Shown here piece by piece: positions 17,736 to 26,142 of a DNA stretch of 64,000 nucleotides (positions within the stretch are counted from its first letter, which is position 1; each line of letters starts with the position of its first letter). The stretch is from Sphingopyxis sp. LC81 (GTDB lineage Bacteria > Pseudomonadota > Alphaproteobacteria > Sphingomonadales > Sphingomonadaceae). Location: positions 21,328 to 85,327 of the forward strand of contig NZ_JNFD01000032.1 of NCBI RefSeq assembly GCF_000756375.1, read 5' to 3'. Under the pieces are notes generated by a model. It was not told where the DNA came from. It saw only the letters and a program-made list of their open reading frames with translations, and did not search any database. The position numbers and the translations under genes were made by a program.

Positions 17736-18425
17736 TCAGAGAAGCCCCAAAAACCGGGCCGCATTGTCCCAATCGCGCTTGTGGGTGGCGCGCGCCTTTT
17801 GCGCTTCGCTGTCGGCGCCCCAGCGGCGCTCCTGATAGAGTTCGTCAAGGCTGACCGCTGCCCACAAGGCGTCGGCGTCGAACGCGTCTTCGAGCAAGGC
17901 GAGCCCGGCGACGAGCGATCCGCCGATTGTCACCAGCGGGGTCAGCGCGGTGACCCCCCATGCGTCCTGCGCCAGCACGGCGTCCTGCAACGCCGCAACC
18001 GTCGCTTCGGGCTGATCGACCGGTAGCACACCCTGCGTCAGGGTAAATTCAATGCCATAGCGTGCCTCGGCCCAGGCGAGCAGCGGGTTCCACGCCGCCG
18101 CCTGCTCGGCCTGCAGCGCGGCGTCGCGCGCATCGCGATAGCAGAAGAGGTCGCTCTGCGCATAAGCGGCGACTGGTGCGGCGAAGGTCGCCAGGTCGGG
18201 TGTCGCCAGATCGATCGCGGCGTTGGTCAGGCCCGTCATCGGCATGGCGACCGGATCGATCGTCTCGCCCACATCGCGCCATTCGGCGGCGATGGCTTCG
18301 GCGAGTGCGGCGCTTGCGACAGCGAGCGGCGCGCGCTGCGGCGTGCGCACCGGCCGGCCATCGAGCGCGATGCCCCAGCCGCCGTCTTCTGCGACGACAG
18401 CAACCTCTTTCCAGAAGCGCTTCAC
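17736..18425 (-). CDS. ATP12-family chaperone
   Basis: A 229-residue protein of the ATP12 family, which in mitochondria helps assemble the F1 alpha subunit and which alphaproteobacteria keep. Family sequence begins VKRFWKE; the GTG that encodes this Val overlaps the stop of the upstream gene (GTGA), so I use it rather than a TTG seven codons earlier. Other motifs are ALDGRPVRTP, AAEWRDVGETIDP, MPMTGLTNAAID and SDLFCYR. It is the last gene of a leftward operon. Confidence 0.92.
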   Translation of the reverse strand: MKRFWKEVAVVAEDGGWGIALDGRPVRTPQRAPLAVASAALAEAIAAEWRDVGETIDPVAMPMTGLTNAAIDLATPDLATFAAPVAAYAQSDLFCYRDARDAALQAEQAAAWNPLLAWAEARYGIEFTLTQGVLPVDQPEATVAALQDAVLAQDAWGVTALTPLVTIGGSLVAGLALLEDAFDADALWAAVSLDELYQERRWGADSEAQKARATHKRDWDNAARFLGLL

Positions 18426-18658
18426 GGGTTCTTGGGCGAACGCCAACGGCGCGCGAGCAGCAGCGGCATGGCCGCGAAATCGAACGCGCCGACCAGCACG
18501 ATCGCGGCGCCGATCCAGCGATCGGTCGGCTGGCCCGCCAGCGTGAAACCGCCGCTGATCAGGATGAAACCGATCATCGCAAAGGCGACGCCCATCAGGC
18601 GCATGATCGAGAGGGCAAAGAAGCGTTTTTTGGCGAGAGCATCATCGGCTTGGGTCAT
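18422..18658 (-). CDS. Small two-helix membrane protein
   Basis: A 78-residue protein with two hydrophobic segments (about residues 20-40 and 48-67) and basic ends, likely an inner-membrane protein of unknown function. It overlaps paiB upstream and the ATP12-like gene downstream by 4 bases each, so it is clearly translated as part of the operon. Such small proteins next to ATP12-like genes are usually annotated as hypothetical. Confidence 0.8.
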   Translation of the reverse strand: MTQADDALAKKRFFALSIMRLMGVAFAMIGFILISGGFTLAGQPTDRWIGAAIVLVGAFDFAAMPLLLARRWRSPKNP

Positions 18659-19275
18659 GCGTCCGCCTTATCGCCGCCAAGGTGCCGCATCAACTGCGCG
18701 AGCGCGCCATGACCCGTCGCCGCGACCCCGTCGATCACGCGCGCGCGCTCCTCGGCCGACTTGTTCTGCGACAGTTTGATCGTCGGGCGCCACGCGGCGA
18801 TGCGCATTTCGAAACCGGTAATGGCGCCGGTCATCTTGCTGAACAGCGCCGGGTTCATCTTGTCGCGCGTCCACGGCGGGTTCGCGCCGGCGCGCGCTTC
18901 ATGCGCCGCGGACAGCGTGTCGAGCTGCGCGACCAGTTCGGCGTCGTCGAGTTTGCGCGCCACGCCTTCCATCTCGATCGCGACATAATTCCACGTCGGC
19001 ACCTGATCGGCGTCGGCGTACCAGCTCGCGCTGACATAGGCGTCGGGGCCCTGCACGACGGCGAGCGCATTCGCGCCGCCCAAGTGGCGGGTGAGCGCGT
19101 TGCCACGCGCAAGATGGAATTGCAGCGTCGTCCGGTCGTCGCTCAGCACCACCGGCGCATGCGCGACGCGCGGCCCGTCGGGGGTGCTCGCAAAGATCGC
19201 GGCAAAGCCGATCTCGCGCACGAGCAATTCGGCGAGATCATCCTGCCGCGGGCGGAAGGCGGAGTTCGGATGCAT
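18655..19275 (-). CDS. PaiB-like FMN-binding protein
   Basis: A 206-residue protein of the PaiB/FMN-binding negative regulator family. It shows APVVLSDD near the N-terminus, FHLARGNALTRHL, VQGPDAYVSASWYADADQVPTW (split here between the VQGPDAYVS and WYADADQVPTWNY motifs), and WTRDKMNPALFSKM with KLSQNKS toward the C-terminus. In Bacillus PaiB acts with PaiA in sporulation and protease control, but most bacterial members are simply split-barrel flavin binders. The start overlaps the stop of the pseudouridine synthase gene (ATGA). Confidence 0.9.
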   Translation of the reverse strand: MHPNSAFRPRQDDLAELLVREIGFAAIFASTPDGPRVAHAPVVLSDDRTTLQFHLARGNALTRHLGGANALAVVQGPDAYVSASWYADADQVPTWNYVAIEMEGVARKLDDAELVAQLDTLSAAHEARAGANPPWTRDKMNPALFSKMTGAITGFEMRIAAWRPTIKLSQNKSAEERARVIDGVAATGHGALAQLMRHLGGDKADA

Positions 19276-20507
19276 CAGCTCGCTTTGGGCGGACGCGCCG
19301 GATGCTTCCTGGCGCTCGGTTTCTTGCCCGCGGGCTTCCCGGGCGCCGGCTTGCCGGGCTTGCCCGGTTTCGCCTTCGCCTTGGGCTTCGGCTTGCCGAC
19401 GAAGTCGGTCGGCTTGCTTTCGGCGGTGCGTCCGCGCCGTTCGCCGCGCCGCGCCTTGCGGATCTGCTTGCTGTGCGCCTTTGCCTGCGCCTTCAGCGCC
19501 GATTTGGGCGGCGGGCCTTTTTCGGCCGGGTCGATCCCGACCTCACCCAGCAGCAGGTCGAAGCCGAGCGCGTCGAGGCTCGCGGCGAAATGCTCGGGCA
19601 CCTCGGCGCTGATATCGATCGCGCCGCCGTCGGGATGGTCGATGCGCAGGCGGCGGCTGTGGAGGTGCATCTTGCGGCTGATCGTCCCGGTCAGGAAGGC
19701 GCCCTTGCCGCCATATTTGCCGTCGCCGACGATCGGATGACCGATCGCCGCCATATGGACGCGGAGCTGGTGTGTGCGCCCGGTCAGCGGCTGCAGCTCG
19801 ACCCATGCCGCGCTATTCCCCGCGCGCTCGATGACGCGGTAGCGCGTCTTCGATGCGAGGCCGCTGTCGTGGACATGCATCTTCTCGCCGCCCGATCCCG
19901 GCTGCTTGGCGAGCGGCAGGTCGATTTCGCCCTGCTGGATGTCGGGAACGCCGACGATGATCGCCCAATAGGTCTTTTTCGCGCTGCGGTTCGAAAAGCT
20001 CTTGGCGAAATAGGCCGCGGCCTTCGGCGTCCGCGCGATCAGCAGCGCGCCCGACGTGTCCTTGTCGAGCCTGTGGACGAGCTTGGGCCGCGTCGGACCA
20101 TCGAATTTCAGCGCGTCGAGCAAGCCGTCGACATGCTGTTCGGTCTTGGTGCCGCCCTGCGTCGCGAGCCCCGGCAGCTTGTTGAGCACGATCGCGCTGG
20201 CGTCGCGGTGGATGAGCATCCCGGTCGCGAGTTCAACATCGGCGTCGGTCAGCGGACGCCCCTTGCGCGCGGGACGCGCGGCGGTTTCGACCGGCGGGGT
20301 CGGCATGACGAGTTTCTGCCCGGTCGCGATGCGGTCCGACACATCGGCCTTCTTGCCGTCGAGCGTCAGCTGGCCCGAACGCGCCCAGCGCGCGAGCAGC
20401 GCGTGCGGCGTGCCCTCGCGGTGGCGCTTGAACCAGCGATCAAGGCGGATGCCGTCGTCTTCCTCGGCGATGGTGGCGCCGTCGAGATTGGTTTTGGCGT
20501 CGCTCAT
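19275..20507 (-). CDS. RluC-type 23S rRNA pseudouridine synthase with long basic C-terminal tail
   Basis: A 410-residue RluA-family enzyme that isomerises specific uridines in large-subunit rRNA. An S4-like domain lies at about 18-70 (IRLDRWFKRH), the catalytic motif HRLDKDTSG at 145-153 (Asp148) and the GRTHQLRVHM segment at 243-252. After about residue 330 there is an 80-residue tail rich in Lys, Pro, Ala and Gly (PKPKAKAKPGKPGKP), probably disordered and RNA-binding. The frame is open upstream, but this ATG starts family sequence and overlaps the crcB stop by 4 bases. Confidence 0.93.
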   Translation of the reverse strand: MSDAKTNLDGATIAEEDDGIRLDRWFKRHREGTPHALLARWARSGQLTLDGKKADVSDRIATGQKLVMPTPPVETAARPARKGRPLTDADVELATGMLIHRDASAIVLNKLPGLATQGGTKTEQHVDGLLDALKFDGPTRPKLVHRLDKDTSGALLIARTPKAAAYFAKSFSNRSAKKTYWAIIVGVPDIQQGEIDLPLAKQPGSGGEKMHVHDSGLASKTRYRVIERAGNSAAWVELQPLTGRTHQLRVHMAAIGHPIVGDGKYGGKGAFLTGTISRKMHLHSRRLRIDHPDGGAIDISAEVPEHFAASLDALGFDLLLGEVGIDPAEKGPPPKSALKAQAKAHSKQIRKARRGERRGRTAESKPTDFVGKPKPKAKAKPGKPGKPAPGKPAGKKPSARKHPARPPKAS

Positions 20508-20881
20508 GCCGGCACCTGCCGCACGATGAACAGGCCGATCCCGCAGGCGGCAATCGCGCCGATCACCGACGCGAGGACATAGGCGGCCGCCTGAGCGTTT
20601 TGACCGCGTTCGAAGAGCATCCAATATTCCATGCTGAAAGAGGAGAAGGTGGTGAAGCCGCCGAGAATCCCGACGCCGACGAACAGCCGCGCGGTGTCGC
20701 CGCCACCGCTGCGCACGAGCCAGCCGACGAGCAAGCCCATCAACAGGCTGCCGACGATATTGATCGACAGCGTCCCCCACGGGAAGGCCGGGCCGAACCG
20801 CGCGAGCATCGCCTGCCCGACCAGATGGCGGGCGCCGGCGCCGATCGCGCCGCCGATCATGACAGGAAACAGGCTGTTCAT
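20504..20881 (-). CDS. crcB: Fluoride ion channel
   Basis: A 125-residue four-helix membrane protein of the CrcB/Fluc family, which exports fluoride as a dual-topology dimer. The key motifs are GGAIGAGARH at the N-terminus, the WGTLSINIVGSLLMG segment with the conserved Asn, and GILGGFTTFSSFS with the phenylalanines that line the pore. No fluoride riboswitch is recognisable in the 47 bases before it. It is followed by the overlapping pseudouridine synthase gene, a frequent neighbour. Confidence 0.95.
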   Translation of the reverse strand: MNSLFPVMIGGAIGAGARHLVGQAMLARFGPAFPWGTLSINIVGSLLMGLLVGWLVRSGGGDTARLFVGVGILGGFTTFSSFSMEYWMLFERGQNAQAAAYVLASVIGAIAACGIGLFIVRQVPA

Positions 20882-20928
20882 GACGCTCGCCCTAGCCCGA
20901 AACGGGCGCGAGGCATAGCGGGCCATTT

Positions 20929-21507
20929 CTAGGCGTCGGGCGAGGTTACCGCAGTGGTGGAGCGTTCGTGCGTCGCGCGCCAGTTTTCGGGGAGGATGAA
21001 GTCGCCCTGCCAGATGCCGCGCCGTTTCGCCTGCGCCTCGGCTTCTTCGACCATATAGGCGTCGGTCGTCGCCACCGCCCAGCCGAGCCGCGTCATTTCG
21101 GCGCCGAGATCGATGCCGTCGGGAAAGGCGGCGGTGCGGCACGCGGCGAGCGTGCGGTCGTAGGGATCTTTTGCCGCGACCTCGCAATGGAGCGGCCCGC
21201 GGCCCGCGAGCTTTTCGAGCGCGGTGCGTGCTTCGCGCCCGCAGGGCCAGCGCGTTGTGCCGCGCGCGCAATCCTGCCGATATTCGACCGCGTCGATGCC
21301 GGTCAGGCGGATCGTCAGCGGCGCGTCATCCTGCCGCACCGTCAGGCTGTCGCCGTCGATCACATGGACGAGCGGCACGGTCAGCGCGGGTACCGGCAAC
21401 CACACCCATGCGACGAACGCGAGCCCGGCGAGCAGCAGCAGCGCGAGCAGCGACCGGAAGCGCCGCCGCCAGCGCAGCCGCGCGAGCGAGGAGGGGGCTG
21501 AAACCAT
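20929..21507 (-). CDS. Thermonuclease (SNase-like) family protein, membrane-anchored
   Basis: A 192-residue protein: Arg-rich N-terminus, one membrane helix (about 22-42), then a staphylococcal-nuclease-type OB fold in the periplasm. Visible motifs are VIDGDSLTV, IRLTGIDAVEYRQDC, WPCGREARTAL and DPYDRTLAAC. The catalytic Arg-Glu-Arg layout is partly conserved (IRL, and Arg in YDR). The ATG at 21507 was chosen because it directly precedes the anchor; the frame opens upstream without support. First gene of the leftward operon that includes crcB. Confidence 0.88.
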   Translation of the reverse strand: MVSAPSSLARLRWRRRFRSLLALLLLAGLAFVAWVWLPVPALTVPLVHVIDGDSLTVRQDDAPLTIRLTGIDAVEYRQDCARGTTRWPCGREARTALEKLAGRGPLHCEVAAKDPYDRTLAACRTAAFPDGIDLGAEMTRLGWAVATTDAYMVEEAEAQAKRRGIWQGDFILPENWRATHERSTTAVTSPDA

Positions 21508-21736
21508 CGGATCCCGCCTGACTCGATGGGGACGGCTTGGCAAGGGTGAATTAAGGATTGACGATGAGAACAAACCATGTCCAAAATGGACCTGTTCCGC
21601 AACGGCCGACACGCGTCGACTCATGCCGATATCAAGCTTGGGTCCGGATTGGCGGCAAACGGGAGCGAACAAAAGGTGAATACCGCCGAAATGACGGCAT
21701 GCTTACGCCAGGATGGAGCGATGGGGGACAGGTAGC

Positions 21737-22780
21737 ATGATGGGCCAAGTGATGCGGACGCTCGATACATCGGCAATCGCGCCGGGCGCTTTCGGTGCAG
21801 GACAGGCCGCGCCGCCCGAGACGATCGGTGGACCAATCCCCGACGGCGTTGCGTCGCCACTTTTGTTCGTGGGGTCGGAGGCCGATTGGCCCGATACGGC
21901 TCCGCTCGCCGAAGTGCGCCTCGTCGGAACGCTGCCTCCGTTACGGGCGGCGGATTACATCCGGAGAACCGCGACACTGGACATTATCTGGCTCGCCGCG
22001 GCGGAGACGATCGAAGGCGAAACGCTGGGCGACATATGCGCGGCGGCGGGCGAGCGGGGCTGCAACCTCATATGCGAAACCACGCTGGTCGCGCTCGACC
22101 GGGTCGCGGCGGCGATTCCGGCGGCGCTCGACGTCCAGTTTCTGGTCGAACCCGATCCGACCGACCGGCTCGTCGCCCTGGCGGTGGCACGGCGGACGCG
22201 GCACGGCATCCTCCACGACATCGCACGCGACGATGCGATGGAGCGGATCGACCGGCTGCAGGAAGAAGTCGCGCGCATTTCGCGTCTGCTCGGCGACCTT
22301 GCCGGCCAAAGGGGCGGTCTTCCCGGCACACCCATGGGTTTTGCATCGCGGGCCGAGGATCTGACCGACTACGCAGGACAGGTCCGCGCGCCGGCGCGCG
22401 ACTTTGCCGCGATGCCGCGCAGCTTTATTCCCGAAGAGCGCACGCTTGACCGGCAGCGCGCCAAGGCGGTGCGGCGGATGCTGCGCCAGCGGCGGATGCG
22501 CGAGCAATATTTCCCTGCCGACCTGTTCGCCGATCCGGCATGGGACATGCTGCTCGACCTTTATGCCGCGCGGCTCGAACGCCAGCCGGTGTCGGTGTCG
22601 AGCCTGTGCATCGCCGCCGCGGTCCCCGCGACGACCGCGCTGCGCTGGATCAAGACGATGACCGACGCCGGCCTGTTCCTGCGCGAAGACGACCCGCACG
22701 ACGGCCGCCGCATCTTCATCGCGCTCGCCGAGGGCGCCTCTGACGCGCTCGCTCGCTATTTCGAGGCGCTCGAAGAATAG
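21737..22780 (+). CDS. Winged-helix (MarR-like) DNA-binding protein with unknown N-terminal domain
   Basis: A 347-residue soluble protein. The N-terminal half (about 40-150) looks like an alpha/beta domain with no clear family. A short coiled coil follows (ERIDRLQEEVARISRLL). The C-terminal about 95 residues form a winged helix: LLDLYAARLERQPVSVSSL, then SSLCIAAAVPATTALRWIKTM as the helix-turn-helix and DDPHDGRRIFIAL as the wing. This C-terminal half matches a group of sphingomonad regulators. The start ATG at 21737 follows GGGGACAGG; an in-frame ATG at 21713 is possible. Targets unknown. Confidence 0.85.
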   Translation: MMGQVMRTLDTSAIAPGAFGAGQAAPPETIGGPIPDGVASPLLFVGSEADWPDTAPLAEVRLVGTLPPLRAADYIRRTATLDIIWLAAAETIEGETLGDICAAAGERGCNLICETTLVALDRVAAAIPAALDVQFLVEPDPTDRLVALAVARRTRHGILHDIARDDAMERIDRLQEEVARISRLLGDLAGQRGGLPGTPMGFASRAEDLTDYAGQVRAPARDFAAMPRSFIPEERTLDRQRAKAVRRMLRQRRMREQYFPADLFADPAWDMLLDLYAARLERQPVSVSSLCIAAAVPATTALRWIKTMTDAGLFLREDDPHDGRRIFIALAEGASDALARYFEALEE

Positions 22781-22818
22781 AAATGGCCCCCGCCGGTCGG
22801 CGCAGCTAGTTTCCGGGC

Positions 22819-23331
22819 ATGAAGGATGCCGTCGAAGTGGTCGTGAACGACCGGATGCAGCAGGGTTATCGCTATGTGCGCACGGCCCCGATGGGCAAGG
22901 CGTTCGATCCCGATTTCGAACCCGAACTCACGCCGGCCGAGATGCTGGAACTCGGGGTGTTCTGCGGGAAATATATGACCGACTGCGCCGCCGAATTCCC
23001 GGCGAGCTGGTTCGGCAACGCAAAGCTCGCGCCCGAACACGCCGACTGCTCGCTCAACTATTTCGGCATAAGGGCGAGCGTTCCCTTGCGCGTCTGGGTT
23101 CAGAAAGGATGGATCCATCCCGACGACCCGCGCGGCTGGTTCCAATGGTATTGCCGCTATTATTCGGGGCGGCGGATGCCGGGCGAGGACCATCGCCAGA
23201 TCGCGCGGTGGCGCGCGTTCCGGCGCCACGCCGCGCAAATACGCAAGCATTGCGAACCGGGCGATCCCTTTTGCCGGCCGAAACAGCGGCAGGCGCTGCT
23301 GCAATGGGCGTACGACAGCCGGGATATCTAG
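22819..23331 (+). CDS. Conserved hypothetical protein
   Basis: A 170-residue protein of the type often found as a lone conserved hypothetical in proteobacteria and fungi. It is rich in aromatic residues and Arg, with motifs LELGVFCGKYMTDC, SLNYFGIRASVPLRVWVQKGWI and PRGWFQWYCRYYSGRR. Several conserved Cys and a C-terminal KHCEPGDPFCRPKQRQALL could bind a metal, but this is unproven. No signal peptide or membrane segment. No function assigned. Confidence 0.85.
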   Translation: MKDAVEVVVNDRMQQGYRYVRTAPMGKAFDPDFEPELTPAEMLELGVFCGKYMTDCAAEFPASWFGNAKLAPEHADCSLNYFGIRASVPLRVWVQKGWIHPDDPRGWFQWYCRYYSGRRMPGEDHRQIARWRAFRRHAAQIRKHCEPGDPFCRPKQRQALLQWAYDSRDI

Positions 23332-23406
23332 CCCCAAAGCCGGGACCATTTCCCTTCATCGCGGGGCGCACTATGTAAGCGCCCACTTCAACGGAGTTTT
23401 CTGCCG

Positions 23407-24378
23407 ATGCCGATTATGGCCGCCCGCGTTTATCATGACGGCAAGCTTGTCCGCGACATCGGCCCGGATGAGGCGATTCCCGAAGATTGCGACAATGGCG
23501 ATTTCTTCTGGCTTGGCCTGTACGAGCCGACGCCGGGCGAGCTCGAAGGGATTGCGAAACGCTTCGGCCTCCACCCGCTAGCGGTCGAGGATGCGCTGAA
23601 GGCGAACCAGCTGCCGAAGGTCGAGGCCTATGGCGACCAGCTGTTCGTCATCGCCCGCACCGCCAACCTCGACGCCGATACGATCCATCCGGGCGAAACC
23701 GCCTTTTTCCTCGGCCCCCATTTCTTCGTCAGCGTCCGACACGGGTCGGCGCGCACACACACCGACATCCGGGCGCGGCTCGAAACCTTGCCCGCCAAGC
23801 TGGCCCATGGTCCCGACTATGTCCTCTATGCGGTGCTCGATTTCATCGTCGATGGCTATTTTCCGGTCATCGACGCGATCGAGGACCGGATGCTGACGGT
23901 CGAGGAAAGCGTGATGGACACGCCGCTCGACGCCGCCGAAATCCGGCATCTCTATTCGCAGCGGCACGAGATCATCCGCTTTCAGCGCCTCGTCGGCATG
24001 ATGAAGGAAGTTGCCGGCCGGCTCGCGACCGACGATGATCTTCCCAATGTCGATCCCGCGGTGCGTCCATTCTATCGCGACATTTGGGACCATGTGCAGC
24101 GTGCCGAGTTCCGCCTGACCGGGCTGCGCGATATTGCGGCGTCGGTGATCGAAACCAACGGCATGCTCGAACAGCAGCGCCAGGGCGTCATCACGCGCCA
24201 GCTCGCAGCCTGGGCCGCGATCCTGGCGGTGCCGACCGCGATTGCCGGCATCTATGGCATGAATTTCGAACATATGCCCGAACTCGGCTGGACCTTTGGT
24301 TATCCGATGGTCGTCGGCACGATAGCGGTGATCTGCGCACTATTGTTTTGGCGGTTCAAAAATATCGGCTGGCTCTGA
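23407..24378 (+). CDS. corA: Magnesium/cobalt transporter CorA
   Basis: A 323-residue CorA-family channel for Mg2+. The N-terminal cytoplasmic funnel domain is followed by two C-terminal membrane helices. The family signature YGMNF ends the first helix, and the periplasmic loop reads EHMPELGW in place of the more usual MPE motif context. The last residues are basic and aromatic (RFKNIGWL). An ACGGAG ribosome-binding site precedes the ATG. It stands alone between a hypothetical gene and tRNA-Val. Confidence 0.95.
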   Translation: MPIMAARVYHDGKLVRDIGPDEAIPEDCDNGDFFWLGLYEPTPGELEGIAKRFGLHPLAVEDALKANQLPKVEAYGDQLFVIARTANLDADTIHPGETAFFLGPHFFVSVRHGSARTHTDIRARLETLPAKLAHGPDYVLYAVLDFIVDGYFPVIDAIEDRMLTVEESVMDTPLDAAEIRHLYSQRHEIIRFQRLVGMMKEVAGRLATDDDLPNVDPAVRPFYRDIWDHVQRAEFRLTGLRDIAASVIETNGMLEQQRQGVITRQLAAWAAILAVPTAIAGIYGMNFEHMPELGWTFGYPMVVGTIAVICALLFWRFKNIGWL

Positions 24379-24452
24379 CGATCGCGAGGCATCGCTTGCC
24401 AGCGGTCGCCGCTTATGGCAGGGGCGCGCTTCCCGCTTATGGCGACATCTGG

Positions 24453-24528
24453 GGGCGCTTAGCTCAGTTGGTAGAGCATCTCGTTTACACCGAGAGGGTC
24501 GGCGGTTCGAGCCCGTCAGCGCCCACCA
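24453..24528 (+). tRNA. tRNA-Val (anticodon UAC)
   Basis: A full cloverleaf can be drawn in 76 bases: acceptor GGGCGCT paired with AGCGCCC, D-arm GCTC...GAGC, anticodon stem TCTCG/CGAGA around the loop TTTACAC (anticodon TAC), and a T-arm with GGTTCGAGCC. The 3' CCA is encoded. It reads GUA and related Val codons and is the only tRNA in the window. Confidence 0.97.
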
Positions 24529-24585
24529 GTTTGTGACATTCCTCAACGAAATTGGTCTGGCGAGAGTCGGGCAGGGGTGGGTGTT

Positions 24586-25272
24586 TCAATCCTTGCAGAA
24601 CAGCACGTCGGGAAGCTTGAGCAGCTCGGCCAATGCGCGCTGGACATGGTCGGCGGCTTCGCGCGCCGCAGTGTCGCCGTCGCCCAGGCGAAGGGCGCCG
24701 TAAAGTCTTTGATGGTCATCCTGGCTGGCGAAAACGCCGGCGCGTTCGACGAGCAGCCGGAATTGCATATGATAGACCGACTGGTCGAGCTGTTCGAGGA
24801 TGGTGACGAGGGTTCGGTTGTCGGCGCGTTCGCGGATCAGATGATGAAAGCGTGCGTTGAGCCGTGTGAAGGCGGCCATGTCGCCCGTCGCTCGCGCCGA
24901 GTCCATCGCCGCGATCAGCGTGTCGAGCGCATCGAGCGCGGCAGGATCGCGCGCAATCGCCGGTGCGGCGTGCTGCGCCGCCATCGCATCGAGCGCGGCA
25001 CGAACATCATATATCTCGCGTAGCCGTGCCCGTGACAGCGGGCGGACGATAAAGCCGCGGTGCCGTTCCTGCGACAGAAATCCTTTCGCTTCGAGCCGTT
25101 GCAACGCTTCGCGGACGGTTGTTCGCGCGACATCGAAACGCGCGGCGATGTCCGCCTCGACCAGCCGCTGGCCAGGCGCGATCTGACCCTGGCGCATCAG
25201 GTCGAGGATGTCGTCGGCGACGGTTTCAACCGCCGACTTCGTTGCGAATCGCAAGTTTTCCGTTGCTCCCAT
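24586..25272 (-). CDS. GntR family transcriptional regulator (FadR/FCD subfamily)
   Basis: A 228-residue regulator. The N-terminal winged helix contains GQRLVEADIAARF and RTTVREALQRLEAKGFL, the classic GntR helix-turn-helix. The C-terminal FCD helical domain has the metal/ligand residues typical of the subfamily (IYDVRAALDAMAAQHAA, LNARFHHLI with His, DDHQRLYGAL with His, ADHVQRAL with His). It is divergent from the deiodinase-like gene across a short region with a 13-base dyad, so it very likely controls that gene. The effector is unknown, probably a small carboxylate. Confidence 0.93.
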   Translation of the reverse strand: MGATENLRFATKSAVETVADDILDLMRQGQIAPGQRLVEADIAARFDVARTTVREALQRLEAKGFLSQERHRGFIVRPLSRARLREIYDVRAALDAMAAQHAAPAIARDPAALDALDTLIAAMDSARATGDMAAFTRLNARFHHLIRERADNRTLVTILEQLDQSVYHMQFRLLVERAGVFASQDDHQRLYGALRLGDGDTAAREAADHVQRALAELLKLPDVLFCKD

Positions 25273-25304
25273 GCGCTCGCCATAAACCGTCGCGATCGTC
25301 CTGA

Positions 25305-25343
25305 GAATATCAGATTGACAGACAATTTAAACTGATAATATTC
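25305..25343. promoter_or_regulatory. Candidate operator between GntR gene and deiodinase-like gene
   Basis: Two nested dyads sit in the 92-base divergent promoter region. The inner one is ATTG-ACAGA-CAAT (25314-25326), 13 bases with perfect 4-base arms, close to the TNGTNNNACNA pattern of GntR/FCD operators. The outer one pairs TATCAG (25308-25313) with CTGATA (25332-25337). The AT-rich tract here contrasts with the GC-rich flanks. Binding by the adjacent GntR protein is inference. Confidence 0.5.
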
Positions 25344-25364
25344 GGCAAGCGAAAGGATGCCGAA

Positions 25365-26033
25365 ATGCCCTACACCGCGATTCCGCTGCCTGACCGCATG
25401 AGTTTCACCGATACGAATATGCGCGCACGCGCCGAAGAATTTTACGCCGAGATCAGCCGTCGGCACACGGTGCGCGATTTTGCGACAACCCCGGTGCCGC
25501 GCGACATCATCGAAACCTGTATTCGCGCTGCCGGGACGGCGCCCAGCGGCGCGAACCATCAGCCCTGGCATTTCGCCGTCGTCGGCGATCCTGCGCTCAA
25601 GACGCGGATTCGTGTCGCCGCCGAAGAGGAGGAGCGCGAATTTTACGCCGGACGCGCCAGCGCCGAATGGCTTGCGGCATTGGAGCCGATCGGCACCGAT
25701 CCGAACAAGCCCTTTTTGGAAGATGCTCCGTGGCTGATCGCGATCTTTGGTCAGCGCAAGGGGCCGCACGAGGGCACGCTGCGCAAAAATTACTATGTTC
25801 CCGAATCGGTGAACATCGCGGCGGGTTTCCTGATCGCGGCGCTTCATCATGCGGGGCTCGCGACGCTGACCCACACGCCCAACCCGATGGCGTTTCTCAA
25901 CGATGCGCTCGGCCGGCCCGACTATGAAAAGCCCTATATCCTGCTCGTCGTCGGCCATCCCGCGGCCAATGCGACGGTGCCGCTTCACGCCAAGGAGAAG
26001 AAGGCACTCGAGGATATTGCGAGTTTTCGATGA
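25365..26033 (+). CDS. Nitroreductase-family flavoprotein of the iodotyrosine deiodinase type
   Basis: A 222-residue FMN enzyme. The N-terminal RRHTVRDF and [12 protein letters not shown] motifs bind FMN, and [19 protein letters not shown] and [16 protein letters not shown] match the iodotyrosine deiodinase subgroup rather than ordinary nitroreductases. The three residues that hold the amino-acid part of halotyrosine in animal deiodinase are present with the same spacing: Glu90, Tyr94 and Lys115. Reductive dehalogenation of halotyrosines or a similar phenol is therefore plausible. It is divergent from a GntR regulator and followed by an exported amidohydrolase. Confidence 0.9.
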   Translation: MPYTAIPLPDRMSFTDTNMRARAEEFYAEISRRHTVRDFATTPVPRDIIETCIRAAGTAPSGANHQPWHFAVVGDPALKTRIRVAAEEEEREFYAGRASAEWLAALEPIGTDPNKPFLEDAPWLIAIFGQRKGPHEGTLRKNYYVPESVNIAAGFLIAALHHAGLATLTHTPNPMAFLNDALGRPDYEKPYILLVVGHPAANATVPLHAKEKKALEDIASFR

Positions 26034-26142
26034 CGTCCGCCGGTGGCTGCGAATGTCGCTGATTTCGACGCTTGCAGTCATCGGGCTTGTTGCATGGGTG
26101 GTGGCAGGTTTAAGCTGCTTTCCTGCTCGGAAAGGCCGCATC

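Noticed and set aside
20882..20928. Fluoride riboswitch before crcB
   Set aside because: Only 47 bases separate crcB from the upstream gene and the conserved pseudoknot elements are not there.
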